In this document: positions 36,839 through 49,402 of the stretch, piece after piece
Position numbering within the stretch: position 1 is the first letter of the stretch
How the letters are laid out: each line of letters begins with the position of its first letter
NCBI GenBank assembly: GCA_029945375.1
Contig: CM057058.1
Coordinates: 1,302,001 to 1,366,000, forward strand
Direction of reading: 5' to 3'
Origin: Agaricus subrufescens
Lineage: Eukaryota > Basidiomycota > Agaricomycetes > Agaricales > Agaricaceae
DNA length: 64,000 nt
Notes under the pieces: generated by a model
The model's input: only the letters and a program-made list of their open reading frames with translations
Database searches by the model: none
Told to the model about the DNA's origin: nothing
Translations under genes and position numbers: made by a program

Positions 36839-38111
36839 TGTATTGTCATTCTATCGAGTGGGTCTCGTTGTAAATTCTGGCATTAGTGTCTCTCTGAGTT
36901 CCGAATTTATTGATGTTTTTAATGATGTTCGTACATTTTTTGACGTCGAGTGTTCAAAGGCTGGTTTAACGACACTACTATACTTCGCCATCAGACTGTT
37001 TTTGTTTCTGTCCATGAGCCCAGTTTTGGTTCAGTGTACAAATGACACTTGATTCACGTGGTTCCTGCTACAGATACTCTGATATCTCTTGAGTGGCTAT
37101 CGGACAGGTATGTCATTCGATATATGGTGATATAGAGACATAGTACGTGAATAACAGTTATAAAGCCCGATATAAGAGTAAGATATTGAGTAGTATGCGC
37201 ATGTTCAAGGAAACCATAACAGCACTATATGACAATGATGTATCGAACATGCTCATTAATGTTGTTCGACTCGATGGCGAAGTCAGCGTGACTGGTTGTT
37301 CTGATCCTAAAAAAAAGTCGTCACCAGGACTTACCATAATAGATACACCAGTATTTCAGGCCAGAGTGTTCAAACGAAGTTGAGGATAAGGTAGGAGAGG
37401 GCGCTGCGGATGAACGGTCTGGTCGATGACCGGTTTGGTAGTGCAAAGAGGGGCAGATCACAGGCTCAGGTTAGCTGACGAAAGTGATTCAGATATGGTC
37501 AATTGAATGACACCTTGGACACTGGATGTAGAGCAGCCTGAGGGCGTTGACGTACAGGAGTAACGATGCTTGGGAGGCTGCATGATGGTCGATGCAGGCA
37601 CAGAATCCATGAATAACTTGCTTGCCATTGTTTGTCTGTCATTGATCCGTTTCACAGCCACCAACTCGACGCGAATCGTATATCACGCATCCAACAACCT
37701 CCGCCATGTTATGGAATGCGGGAAGGGCCTGCCCTCGAAAAATTGCCAAGACTTACCAAATGTGGGTGCATGTGAGAGGACCCATGGCACCGGGTCACAC
37801 ACAAAACAATAACATGACCTTTTATGATATTCCATGACATTTAATGATATTTCTTATGTGCAAGTACCAAAACGGAAACGGGCAAGTACCAAAATGGGCA
37901 AGATAATGAAATTGGCAACAGTAATAGTCACGACAAACATCTTCCTCATGTCATAGTATTTTTTGGGTATATACGGAACTCAATGCAAACAGTCAAAGCC
38001 CAAGAAAGCTACCACTATACCACCATCCACATTCTAAGTACAATAAGTGTTCAGAAATTCTTGCGACCACTGTTCAACAGAAGCAGTGGATCTTCTCCCT
38101 TCCCCATAACC
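36839..38111. other. Intergenic region after NLR copy C
   Basis: The first ~200 bp match the region after copy B. Further on there are short ORFs without resemblance. Near 37,870 a short phrase CAAGTACCAAAA is repeated with GG(A/G)AAC. No gene recognised. Confidence 0.45.
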
Positions 38112-39650
38112 TCACATTTTTGTTTGCCACTCTGATGCCACGAGTAGAATTTTTGAATTGATAATCTGGCCCTGATTGATGATTGAAGCCTCACGCTCCT
38201 TGAATTGATCCTCCAATTGTGTGTGCCAACGTCCTTGATCAGCCCCGCCACCTTCAAACGTGCTAACGAGGGGGAACCACGACTGCTTCTTGATGTTGAA
38301 ACCGGGCCCTACAATGAATGTCAGAACTGAACACTATAGGTCAGTACATTAGAAAACTGACCTGGAAAACTCTGGTAAATGCCACACAACAGATCAAGTT
38401 CATCCGCAGTGAGGTCATCATCAACATATTCAACTCCATCCTTGTCCCACACGCAGAAGTTCAAGGCAGAATTGGTGTGCAAACTGGAAGGACCTTTTAA
38501 TACTTCACTAACACCCACACCTTCAGCCAAAGCCAATCGCCAAACATATCCACCTCATAATATTGCTGCATGGCCACGAGGAGACAGAAAAATTGTCTCA
38601 CACCTTTTCTTCCAGAACTCATAATCGTGTTGGGTGAAAACATGGTCAGAATATACCATTGGTGTCATAGAGCAAAGCAATTCATCTTGCACAATGGGGA
38701 GACCAATCTGTTTGCACAAGGTGTGGAAAGGAACCCCAGACTGGGCTAGTTCAATGGCTATGTCCTGGTCATTGAGGTCATCATGGAGACAACAGATCAT
38801 GACTGCTGCAGCCGCTGTGTACACGGCAATCTTCCAGGAAACAGTGGACCAACCTCCGAAATCAAACATATACATATTCCTCCCACCACCTTGCACCTGT
38901 TTGATACACCACAAGCGACGGGAAAATCTGAGAGGTGCAGGAGAGTTCAGGGCCAGGTCCCAAACTGCTGCCGGTGGTGGCCGCTTTTCCTTGTCATCCA
39001 AGTGCCATGCAAAATCGATATTAGCTTTGCCAAAAGGTGTCACCCACAAGGGACTGTTGATTTTGATGCGGGTGATGCCAGTGATTGCCAGGAGGACTTC
39101 GATGTCCACGAGGGGTGCCAGCAGACCTTCATGCAGAGATAAACCTTGAGCCAGCAAAAAGCCATAGAACTTGCTAAGAACTTCTAGGACTTCAAGGTGA
39201 GACCTATATACTTCTGCCACTGGCACCGGCATCATCGCATTCGATAGGGACACTGATTGATTTGCCAAGGGGGCTGAAGCTGTAGAGGGGGTTGCAACAG
39301 CCAAAGTAGCTCCTGGAGGGGTGGTACATGATCCCTTGGCAGGGCCTTGGTGTGGTGGTGAGGACTCAGCTTCCCTTCCAGGTTGACAACAAAAAGGCCC
39401 TGGGACCGGCTCCTCTTCATCATCAGAGGGCTCATAAGAGTGATCAACCCATTCTTCGCATATATTCCACTCATTACAGAAGGCGTCATAACGGGCCTCA
39501 CCTGGATGGGCATCTTCAATGATGTTACCATGATCTCGCTTTGGTATCAGATTTCGGGTGAATTTGGGTGGAGTATCTAAATTCCAGTCCCACACATAAA
39601 CAGCGGCACCAGCACTTGCAGTTGGGGGGTATCCATACAATATAACCTGA
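38112..39650 (-). pseudogene. Basidiomycete gene of unknown function, 5' truncated, one in-frame stop
   Basis: Pattern recurrent in agaricomycete genomes; function unknown to me. Minus-strand reading from about 39,640: ILYGYPPTASAG with VYVWDWNLDTPP, HPGEARYDAFCNEWNICEEW, a Pro/Ala-rich linker, WVTPFGKANIDFAWHL, then FWKKRCETIFLSPRGHAAIL and TGA at 38557-38555. The frame continues after the TGA with GGYVWRLALAEGVGVSEVL and LTADELDLLCGIY to a splice at 38,362 and a last exon 38308-38112 ending SEWQTKM. The TGA replaces an expected Arg. The 5' end is joined out of frame to an integrase-like fragment, so the gene has no start of its own. Confidence 0.6.
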
Positions 39651-40265
39651 GAAGGCGTCAACTGCCACATGAAGACACAAGCCGTGGTGACGCCACTTGT
39701 CATGCTGATCCAGACTGAGGATGTCGTTCACTCTGGCAGCCCAAAACCGATGGCGAACCAACTTCCCTTGTTTGCGCTGCTTGACCTTCTCAGGTTCATG
39801 CTCATGGAAGTAGGCTTCCATTGTTGCCCTGCTCACATGTGTTGATACTACAACAATGTATTGGGCAAGAGAAGCCACAAAAAAGACGTACCTCGATACA
39901 GATAGATTATACTGCTGAAACAAAATATTTGAACTTTCTCGCAAGCCTGCAGTTGGAAATTCCTCTCTCAGGCTGACCATTGCATCAACGATGCTCTCCA
40001 CAGTGTGCTTCTGCTTACAGGCCCGAAACAATCCCATCTCCTCTCTCAAGCTTCACAACTTTCAGATTCTGTATACAGTATTGAACGCATAGTCAATTCA
40101 ACAGGATGACATGGCTTACCCTAGAGCATAGTGTGTAGTATCAATGTGCTCTGCCAATAACAGCTTCAATATCTCAGTGTCAGTTTTTTTCATGTCCCAA
40201 TACATCTGTATAAACGGAGCAATATCCTCTAGTGGTGCTATCAACGAATAGTTCTGAGTACAGGT
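39630..40265 (-). pseudogene. Integrase-core (DDE-type) fragment
   Basis: Minus strand. An N-terminal exon near 40,265-40,135 reads DIAPFIQMYWDMKKTDTEIL and ends HIDTTHYALG before a GTAAG. The next exon starts in the region of 40,050 (EEMGLFRACKQKHT) and reaches NDILSLDQHDKW and LHVAVDAFSGYIVW, carrying the first aspartates of an RNase-H-like integrase fold. The remaining catalytic part is missing: right after GYIVW the sequence passes into a different frame belonging to the unknown gene. Known family members continue with a second Asp region and a Glu; none is seen here. Probably a transposon-derived gene truncated by recombination. Confidence 0.55.
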
Positions 40266-40581
40266 AGATAAATGAAAGAGAGGCCATACAATTGGGCTTC
40301 CATTGATTGTTGGGAGTCTCCAACAACACTGACATGGGTGTAGAAGTGAAGATGTCTCAGTGTCAATAGGAGGTCTTGTTAGGGGCTACACCTAAGGTGC
40401 TGACAGAGATAACCAATTTTTGTAATCACTTTTGGGCTTGGTCGGGCGTCTTTAGGTCACCACCATACCCATCCCTCACTGGTCCCAAAAAGACATTTAA
40501 CAGTTGCTACTTCCAATTCAAGATGGTCTCATGCAGGACTGACATGAGTTTGAATTGGCTATTTCCTACACACAGGAAAAG

Positions 40582-43508
40582 ATGGCTGGTGAAGGCAAAG
40601 AATGTGGCAAGTGTCAGGTGGCCCTGCAGAATGGTGCAAGGCTTAAGTGGGTAGCAAATAAAGAGGCTGGTTTGACAGGGAGGTTCATATGTATGGCATG
40701 CTGGGACAAGGCTTTGCAGAAACCAACTACGGTCATTAGACACTCCAGCCAAGGTATGATAGCAAGTTTGTTTATCTGTCTCTGGCTAAAATGTTTTTCT
40801 ATCATGACTGATAGTCCTGCGGGGATATGCTCCAGACCCTGCTACCATTAGTAAAGCTGTTAGCGCATCACAAAGAGGTATGTAGATGACAACCTTACCA
40901 AAAACATCCTGGAGGCTGACATTGGGTTAAGGTACCATTATGCCTGGAAATTGCATGGTTGCAATGTCAGCTATGCCCATGGGTTCAGGACCTGTCCCAG
41001 CATACCAAGCATTGCCTGGTCCAAGTGATTGTGCTCTAGCTTTTACTGCCTTCCAGAAGCCACCAACCTTGGGATATATGCATGATCACCAGGACTATGC
41101 GGAGCATCAGAAGAGATGGGCTTTTGCAGCTCATAGTGGCTTGGCTCCTGCCCCTCAAGTTGGCAATATCAGTTGACTGCTTGGGCCTACACCTCACATG
41201 TTACCACCAATCCCTTTCATGGCCACTGCCATTGTGAAAGATATCAAAAGGAAGGATACTGCTATCATGGTGCATATATATCAATATAGCAGTTAATACA
41301 AGATTTACTAATTAATGTTTAGAATCCTGAAGGCCATCATATAGCGTTTAATGCCCTGCCAAGTACTATTGTCGATACAGTCATTACTGTGTTGAAAAAA
41401 CCAGTCATGGAGTATTGTAGGGACTATGAACCTGATTGGGACAAGATGGTTGTCCATGAGAAAAGTACCATGGTGGATTTATCTCGGAGCAATCTGGTCC
41501 CTTCTGACCACCCTTACCTCACTAATCGTGAACTCGAATTCTTCAAAGAGAAGAAAGGCCAGCTTAGCCAAGAGTTGACCAAGGCCCACTTGTCTTTCTT
41601 ACTTGAAATTTCACCAGAGGAAAATGCCAAAATTGAAGCCTTTTGGGATTCCCTTGATGGTGATGTTGGTTTCAATGTAAGTACTCCTCTTCTATTCTCT
41701 AGATATTACTTAACAGATCAACTATCAGTTTGAAAAAGGGAAAGCCAGTATTTTTCAGAGCAATCCTTTGGCAGATAAGGTATGCTACCTACTTGTGAGA
41801 CCATAAGAGTGCTGAGTTCGGCTTTAGGATGTGTTACACACTAAGTCAACTATGCATAAATGCTCGTACTCTCATGCTGACCATATGGTACAGTCACTTT
41901 GGTACCTTGTTTAACCTTGGCTAACCTTCTTTTAGTCTAACACATATTCTGAGGCTTTAACTTCCAGTAGGCCTTCAAAGCGTTTACAGACCATTCAGTC
42001 CACAGTCAGCCAAGGGACATGAGACTCTCCTGTTGAGCTTGGCTCATCAACGGATTCACTGCCGTCAATCAGCAAAATTATATATTCAAAGTCCCATCAG
42101 CCACTACAAAGCCCGAGTGCAGATGAGGACCTGGGAGGAAAGGAGAACAACAACTCACCATTGTCGCGCACAGATGAGGACCTGGGAGGAAAGGAGAACA
42201 ACAACTCACCATTATCATACCTGTCTCACCCCTTACAGCTGGTGACTGCCCCTGTTTCCAGCCAATCTCTGTCTACAGTTCCGACCTCCATGGGGGCTGC
42301 TACTACCACTCCTACTGTACCCAGACCACTACAAGCAATGGCTCCCTCAGCACCCAACCTTCAACCATCAACCAAGGAGGTTGCATCAATGAAAGTTTTG
42401 TTCAAAGATGGTGGAATGCATAAGCCAGATTCTCAACAAGGTATGCAATGCCATTCTCCATTCACTTACACTCTGCTAACTCTGTTTGATGTCCAGTAAT
42501 TTCTCTGCACCCTATGAACATTCACACATGGCCGCTCAACTACAGGTCTTGGTCAGATCTGATCAGCAAGCCCTTAAGCACTATTGACCAGGGCATAGAC
42601 CATGCCGAGTCAAGCTTGCTTCACTATGATGTGCGACATTGTTTGGCATGTGGTGGCATGAAATGTGCCTCCAAGGCTTATATCACACAAAACACAGTTT
42701 TCTGCAACACATTTCAATCCAAGACTCTCATTATATTAAAGCGACCTTATGATAGGAACTGTCAAGGAAAAATGAGGTTCCTGAAGCTGGCCGATGAATA
42801 TTCATTGCTATACAAGGAGGCAACTCACCTAGTCTGGGCAAATTCCTTGTTGGATCTGGTGTACTCCCTTGTTGACTCGCATCTTCACAATACCAAAGAT
42901 CAGCCTCCCTTTCAAATCCCATGCTTGAGGTACATCAAAGCTGCTCTGGCTTCTGATTCGGCTCCTGTCAAAGAGGGTCCTTCAGACAAGGGTAGCTGCT
43001 CATTTTTGTTGGAAGAATATATCAACCCAGAAACACATGGAGATTTTGTCAAGTATATTCACAATCAAAGCTTGGGTCCAAACCAGAAGTTATTGGAGGT
43101 GAATAAAGAGATTGCTTTGTTCCTCTGTTTTACGCAGCATGTACAATATATTGTCACTGGCCATTTAGCATTTGTCTCGGATTACCAAGGTTAGTCTTCC
43201 TCTTATTATTTTTCTTCCTAGCTTATGATTCCACAGGAGCTGGAGATCTTCTTACCAACCCACAAATAATGACAAGCCTGTAAGTAACTCTTTAGGTTGT
43301 GGTTGATTGTGACTCAGTTATGTTCAGAGAGCTTGGTGGTAATCTCTTCGGAGATGGCAACATTGGTATTATGGTGTACAAATTTCCCCTCAAGCATACC
43401 TGCAACCATTTCTGCCAGTGGTTTGGGTTGCCTTCAGTCAAACCGCCGCAGCTCCAAAAATCAGCTACTAAATCAAGCAAACAAGGTGAAGAGGTTGTGT
43501 CTGAGTGA
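40582..43508 (+). CDS. Alpha-kinase-type protein kinase with N-terminal cysteine motif
   Basis: Alpha-kinases are atypical Ser/Thr kinases, expanded in some basidiomycetes. Start chosen at 40582 (MAGEGKECGKCQVAL), giving a CxxC...CxxC pair (CGKC, CMAC) that may bind zinc. Exon 1 ends near 40,753; further exons carry RGYAPDPATISKAVSASQ and a region with LKKPVMEYCRDYEPDWDKMV (41,389-41,690). The kinase part runs about 42,500-43,460: LIILKRPYDRN with the likely ATP-binding Lys, LYKEATHLVWANSLLDLVYS, FLCFTQHVQYIVTGHLAF, SDYQG, GDLLTNPQIMTS, GDGNIGIMVYKF and HTCNHFCQWFGL, the His/Cys zinc site at the C-terminus. Stop at 43506-43508. A Ser/Thr/Pro linker with a duplicated phrase (TRTDEDLGGKEN-like, 42,120-42,210) separates the parts. 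Not all introns were placed; no clear inactivating lesion was seen. Confidence 0.75.
42118..42214 (+). repeat. Tandem duplication of about 47 bp in the alpha-kinase linker
   Basis: CAGATGAGGACCTGGGAGGA...AACAACTCACCATT occurs twice in a row (from about 42,120 and about 42,170). The two copies differ little. Confidence 0.75.
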
Positions 43509-45410
43509 TATTGGTACATATAGCCTTGTCTTTCATTCGAAAACCCCAAAGCTAGTACTTTTACTTAAAGTATAATCTGGTTATTCTACTTTTATACCAT
43601 TGTGTACTTAGCTACTCAAGTGATAATTACATGGGTGTTCTATTATTAGTGGATTCATTTATGTCGGACTTGTTCCTTCTCATGTCACCCCTCACGGTCA
43701 GTCACATCAAGTTTTTTTATTGTAATTCTCTGCATTATACTATGCGCGGGACCGCCATGGGTTATTTCTATTACACGTGAGTCACAAATCTATATTTAGT
43801 TGCGGGATTAGGGGTCCGTGTGAAAGGCTTGGCGGCAGGCCCTTCCCGCATTCCATACCATGTCCTATCGACTTGTGAACAGTTAGGCGAACATAATCTT
43901 CAAGCCTTTTCCTAGGTCTCTTACCTCTACTATTTTCATTTAACCCCAGCGATCCCTGATACTGCAGCGCCCATCTTATTCACTGGGGTTACGTTCGCCA
44001 CATTCTTTTGTTCTAGAGCAACAAAGTGTGAGCGTTCCTTGTCCCTTCCTGTTTCCATCTGGGTCACTGACGCGACGTTTAGAAAGACTTTTAGTGCAGT
44101 GGCAGCCTCACTCGACTGCCCCAAATTCTCCGGTCATAGGAACCATAGGAACCCCTCCATGCAAGCGTGTACAATGGTGAGGAGTACCTCGTTCGCGTTA
44201 CAGGCTTATCCTGACTATGTCTCTACTGTTCGTGCTTGTCGCATCTTTAAGAGATTTGTGTTAGCGAATACACAAGCTAGTGGCTCTGCTAGTCTGCTCG
44301 TCACGAGGCGGAGAAACATGATGTGTAAGAATATTCGACTCTTCACCTCGCGATCTACCCACACAACGCCCCTCAAGAACATGTTGAGCTTCCTCAACAG
44401 TACGCATTTACTTCGCATGCAGCAGCGACAGGAGGAAAGTCATTTGCTGGGTGGGACTAGAATTACAGGATGGGCTATTGGGCCGGATGTCGCCATTGGA
44501 GTCCCTCAAGTTCCCCGATACCTTGCCAGACTTTGTGTTCTTTTCATTTTAACTGGGAAATGACAGAACTAAAGCCATCAGTCTCCCTCTGCCGGGGCAA
44601 AATCAACTGTGGCTCGTCCATCCTCCAACCGTCAACACCGCTTCGAGTCTTCCTCCACTGCCCTGATCCTAAACTCACAGTCGCGCGTATTTAGGACAAT
44701 TATTAACGGCTTGGATAAATTCAGCAGCCACTGTGATCGTTCCAAGCTTCCCCCCACCCACCGCTAACTCCTGAGCGTACCCTCTATCAAGTACACGAGG
44801 CAGTCGAGGACCTTGGAGGAGATCTATTCTCTTTTTAGTTGCTCCCGCAGATGCACAAACACCTACAGCATGTCCAAAGATTAGCTTTCGGTATGCCCAT
44901 ACCGTTGGAGATAAAGCTCAGGACGAAATTACTTTGGGGCATACCTTTGTTATGGTCTATCGCCGGATCTCAATAAGACGTCTACTACTGACCACGATTG
45001 TGCATCTGAATTTTGTTAAATGTCAAATTCGGATCGAATATATTTCTGAGTGCACCTTTTTTGATGCGAGCATTTTCATGACGTAGTGGTACAAGTGAAA
45101 GTAGAATCTATGGCAGAAAACACACAGGGGGTGAGCGCCATATCCAGGATTCATGGTAAGCGTATGACCTGTGGAAGGCGATGCAACCAGGGGGGTTCGG
45201 ACGCTGATGACATGCTAAGGTACGAAGGTGTGTTCCGCCGTGGGTTGATGCTCAGAAACTACTATGATATTTCGATGTCGGATGCGTTTATGCTTTTATG
45301 AAGTACAACCTGTGGCCCGTCCGTTCCGACCCAGGGGGAGTGCGGTTATGGATTCGAGCTATCGGCATTGGGCGGGGGCGTGGGAAGGGTGAGGACACTA
45401 GTGGGTATGC
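43509..45410. other. Intergenic region between alpha-kinase and NLR copy D
   Basis: The longest frame is a 174-aa plus-strand ORF at 44,039-44,563 without family resemblance. Near 44,009 TAGAGCAACAAAGTGTGAGC resembles the end of NLR exon 1 (GAACAACAAAGTGTGAGT), so a diverged NLR scrap is possible, but nothing else around it aligns. Confidence 0.4.
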
Positions 45411-45418
45411 TATAAATA
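45411..45418 (+). promoter_or_regulatory. TATA box of NLR copy D
   Basis: TATAAATA, 80 bp before the start codon; preceded by GGCATTGGGCGGG and GAGGACACTAGTG, shared with copies E and F. Confidence 0.75.
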
Positions 45419-45490
45419 ACTTGGACCTGCACGTTGTAATCCGATGATGGACAGCTCGAATGCGCTCTGCCTCCGCCCTCGACCTGCCCG

Positions 45491-48433
45491 ATGCCTGACT
45501 TCCGCTTCCACCTTCCTCGCTTCCTACGCTCACCCCGCTCATCGCGCTCGCATTCATCCTCAGCAAATCCTCGCAATGATGCAGCTGCCTCCGATTCCCC
45601 CAGTCCTCGTCTGACTCCTGCTTTGCCCCCTCATCCTTCATCTTCATCAACATACGGTGCCCCGCAACAGGATACGCACGCTACTACGGCCACCTCTCAT
45701 TTACCTACCGCTGGTAGGTTGATCACAGACCATCCCGGTGTTGACAGGGCGGTTGAAACCTCTGATGACCGGGCAGAGCATATTTCGCAGCAAGACACAC
45801 TAATGAGCACTTTAGATACAGCCTCTGCACCCAACCTGAGCCGCCCGAACTCGACCTCCCCGCAAGCCATTCCGCTCCCACGTCTTCTAGTATCTACTGA
45901 GACTACTCAATTACTGTATTCATCATGTTCACTTGGAACGCCTTCACAACAATCATTGGATTCTGAACTACCAGCAGTTAGTCTCTATATTAAACCACTG
46001 AATTGACGTGGATATGGCGATGCTCAATCTTGCAAAGCTACTTTCAGGCAACGATTTTACGCCTTCTCAACACCAGAGCCAAGAAGTATTCAAGATTTCT
46101 CTGTTGTAGGATCAAACTTTATTGATAACACCAAGGGTAATAGTAAGTCATTCTCACTTCGGTCAAGTCATTGTCTAGTATTGAACCACATCTTCGCTAG
46201 TGACGTTGATGAATTACTTCAATGCTACGAATCAATGTAAGTAACATACCTGGTTTTGTGGTCCCTATTGATCGCCTCTCCGGTAGTCATGGAGAAACTT
46301 CTGAAAGAAACAATACCCGGAGCAGCATCTGATTCCTCCGCTCGCGATCCACCGCCTAGATGTCATCCCGGGACCCGTTTGGAAATCCTCGAACGATGCC
46401 TATATTTTGTTGCCCACTGCGAGGGAACCCAAAAGATGCGCTGGGTTGTCGGAGCTGCGGGAGTAGGAAAATCGGCCATTATGCAGAGCGTCACTGAGTC
46501 TCCCAAGTTTCCAGTACAACATCATGCATCGGTCTTCCTTTCCATCAATGGACGAAACGACGGGGCAAAAACCATCATTACACTCTCCTACCAGTTCGCC
46601 GCCAAATCAGACTTATACCGTCGGGTCATTGAGGGCCAGGTCAATCGCGACCCATCCCTTCTCCAGTCGTCCATGACTGTCCAATTCGAAAAGTTCATTG
46701 TTCAGACTTTCATCCACAACCGCGACCTAAACTCTGCGGGTCGCGTGCTGATCATTGTTGATGGGCTTGACGAGTGCAAGGAGACTCGTACCCAGGTTGA
46801 ACTCCTCCGCCTCATTACAAATTTTTGTGTCTCGTATCCTTCCTCACCCATTGTATGGCTCGTTGCCAGCCGCCCTGAACCACACATCATTTCATTCTTT
46901 GCTAAACCCGAGGTCACGCCAGCATATGAGAAGGAGGAGATTGTTGTTGACTCTAACGAGGCTCGTGCTGACGTTGAACGATTTCTTCGCCACGAGCTGA
47001 GCGAGATCGGGAGGGCATCAAATTCACTCGACCCATCTTGGCCCGATGAACCACATTTGTGGAAACTGGCGAATGCTGCTGGTGGGCTATTCGCTTATGC
47101 CCAGGCTGTCATCAGATATGTTGGTGACTCAAATGTTTGCGACCCGGCCTCGCAGCTCCTTGACGTGTTGAATGTGATCGATGAGCTTCCGTTGTCGGAG
47201 CTGTCCCGCGAAGAGCATCCGATGGCTCTTCTCGATGCACTTTATGCGCGAATCTTGTCCAATGTTCCGCTCAGGATCATGGTAAACGCGAGGAAGATCT
47301 TATTGGCATTAGCATCACAGTGGGATCTCGTCTTGGGTAAAGGGAACAACTTGATTGTTCTGTGTAATTGGTTAGGGATGACGCCTAATGAAGCTTATAC
47401 TGCTCTCAATCGCCTCCGCGCTGTTTTGGATTTTCCTGAGCGTCATGAGGCCCATCAAAGAGTACCCAAACCTTTTCACAAATCTTTCTTCGACTATTTA
47501 CACAGGTCCGGATTCTCCAACGATATCAAGCTTGAAGCTCGGCAACTTATGATCAAATGTGCGTTGAGAGTATTGACGGAAGCTCCCGATGGCAGTGATT
47601 GTGATACATCCGACATGTCTTATCATTACGGCGTACTTGCTCGTTGTCAAGGTAGAGGGGACAAGATCTCGTTTTCGTGGACGACTCAGGCTGGAATTGA
47701 CTGGAGCGATGCAAGAACGCGACAGAGCATGTATCAGCTAGCATTTGGACAAGTTGTGCAAGCGATCGAACGAGGAGATCCGATGTTCGAAACGAAGGCC
47801 TACATTCAGCTCTTGGTCACTCAATTTTGGACCTTGAACGACAACTTTCCTTTTGATCGATTCCGGGACTTGGTGCTTGTGAGTGTCCTATAATCCGTTT
47901 GTTCGCTTCTTGTGTGACTCGAGTTATATATCAGGATAAAGCTCACCGTAATCAATTTGTGGAGTGTAGCATACTCAAGCAAATACCCGCCAAGGCAATC
48001 AGCATCTCCGACATTGATCGTAGTCGCCGCATTAAGATGTGGTTCCGCCGTCCTGTTACAACAGTAGTTCTACCTGACGCATGGGAACCACATTGCGAGG
48101 TTAGTGAAATGTTCGTATTCCGGATATCCATTAAAAATAAGTGTTATACAGCACGAACGAGAAGGTCAGTATAGTCAAGGAAGGGAACAGAGGTGGGCGA
48201 CTGGTTTTAAATGGCGTGGATGCACTTTTTGCTCTGATAGGCTGACACGCCAACTGGAAAGTTTGATTACCCGGTCTCCGGATCATGCTGTCACAATTAT
48301 GTTCACTTTGTCGTTTTATTGTTGTATCGAGGTTGAATTTGTTGATCCGGAAGATGGTGTGTCGGAGTGGACTTATTGGTTGTGGCTTTTCCTTCCCCAG
48401 GATAGCCGTATGGAACTCGGGAGTACTATATGA
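45491..48433 (+). pseudogene. NLR copy D: NACHT gene with a 10-nt deletion in exon 2
   Basis: Exons by comparison with copy E: 45491-45976 (MPDFRFHLPRFLRSP), 46038-46142, then about 46,202-46,237, 46287-47878, 47935-48099, 48152-48433. Exon 2 lacks 10 nt present in copies E and F between ATTCAAG and ATTTCTCT (near 46,095), so it reads into a stop. The exon 1 donor is GTTAGT instead of GTGAGT. Exon 4 onwards is fully open: the ATG at 46289 starts MEKLLKETIPGAASDSS, followed by Walker A GAAGVGKS, Walker B VLIIVDGLDEC, ASRPEPHI and HKSFFDYLHRSGF. Exon 6 has CTFCSDRL and FVDPEDGVSEWTYWLWLFLP. A shorter protein starting at 46289 with a full NACHT and C-terminus would be possible if transcription or splicing starts internally. 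Confidence 0.82.
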
Positions 48434-49303
48434 TATATTGTACACTAGTAATTAATCCTGATTCTGACTGATGAAGCCCGAGGCGCTTGAAGTTGATCTC
48501 AGGAACGACTGACTACTCGAAATCTCGCAACGCATACAGGTATAGCGGATGTGAAGGACTAGGATGAGGTGAAGTCAAATTAAGTTCATGCGTGCGGCAA
48601 TGATTGATATTTAGAATGATTTTAGGATTATCGCTACGCTGCGATTATCTGTTGATCAACTACTTCTGCTACTGCAACTTATCGATATTTGCTCATGCGG
48701 AGGTAGGCGTTCCACGTATGAATGTACCGTGTATCAATTCTATGGGTGACTCGATGATTCGAAACGTGGTGTCGAAACGCTCCAACATCCTGAAAGCGGT
48801 CGGGATTTATCAGATGGTTGATTTCATTCAACGACTACTAACTCCTGTATTGTTAGCATAGATGAGGCTGTCAACCTTCTTTTCGCCTTTCAATCGGAAG
48901 GTGACTGCATCAAGTTTTGATTTTGTGTGGAGATACATTGTCATTTTAATTGTTTTCGTTGGTGCACCGGGATGTCTACAACTTGTCCAAAGATTGATAT
49001 CTGACACACGACTGGGACTGGCGTGGCATCCGAAGAATATGGCCAGCTTGTGCAAGGCATTGTGACTGTCGTTCTGATCCAGTAATGAATGCACGCTGGC
49101 TTGTCGCTCTGGTCCCGTTATCCAGGGGCTACGGAGGTCTTCCCATGTCTGAGGTGTAGCTAGTTCTATGAAGCACAACATACAGCGCATGCGAATGGGG
49201 ACTGCCTGTTTCGGGCCAGTGGAAGTGCTGTTATTGGGCGACTGTATCGGCTCTGGTATCGGCATTGGGCGGGAGCGTGGGTAAAATCAGGACACTAGTA
49301 TGC
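48434..49303. other. Array spacer between NLR copies D and E
   Basis: No gene recognised. Segments near 48,935-49,010 (ACATTGTCATTTTAATTG, ACTTGTCCAAA) and 49,095-49,270 recur before copy F (52,368-52,690), showing that spacer and gene were duplicated together. Confidence 0.55.
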
Positions 49304-49311
49304 TATAAATA
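49180..49311 (+). promoter_or_regulatory. Promoter block of NLR copy E with TATA box
   Basis: TATAAATA at 49,304-49,311, 92 bp before the ATG. Upstream are GCATGCGAATGGGGACTG (49,188 on), CTGTTTCGGGCCAGT, GGCATTGGGCGGGAGCGTGG and GGACACTAGT. The same order is found before copies F (52,621-52,733) and G (decayed). Confidence 0.72.
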
Positions 49312-49402
49312 ACTTGGATCTGCACGTCGTGACTCGTGATGTTGTGATGGATAGTTCGCATTCAACTTCGCATGCGCTTTGCCTCCGCCCTCGACCAGCC
49401 CG

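Noticed and set aside
44039..44563. 174-codon plus-strand ORF as a gene
   Set aside because: No family resemblance, no supporting exon neighbours, and composition not clearly coding.
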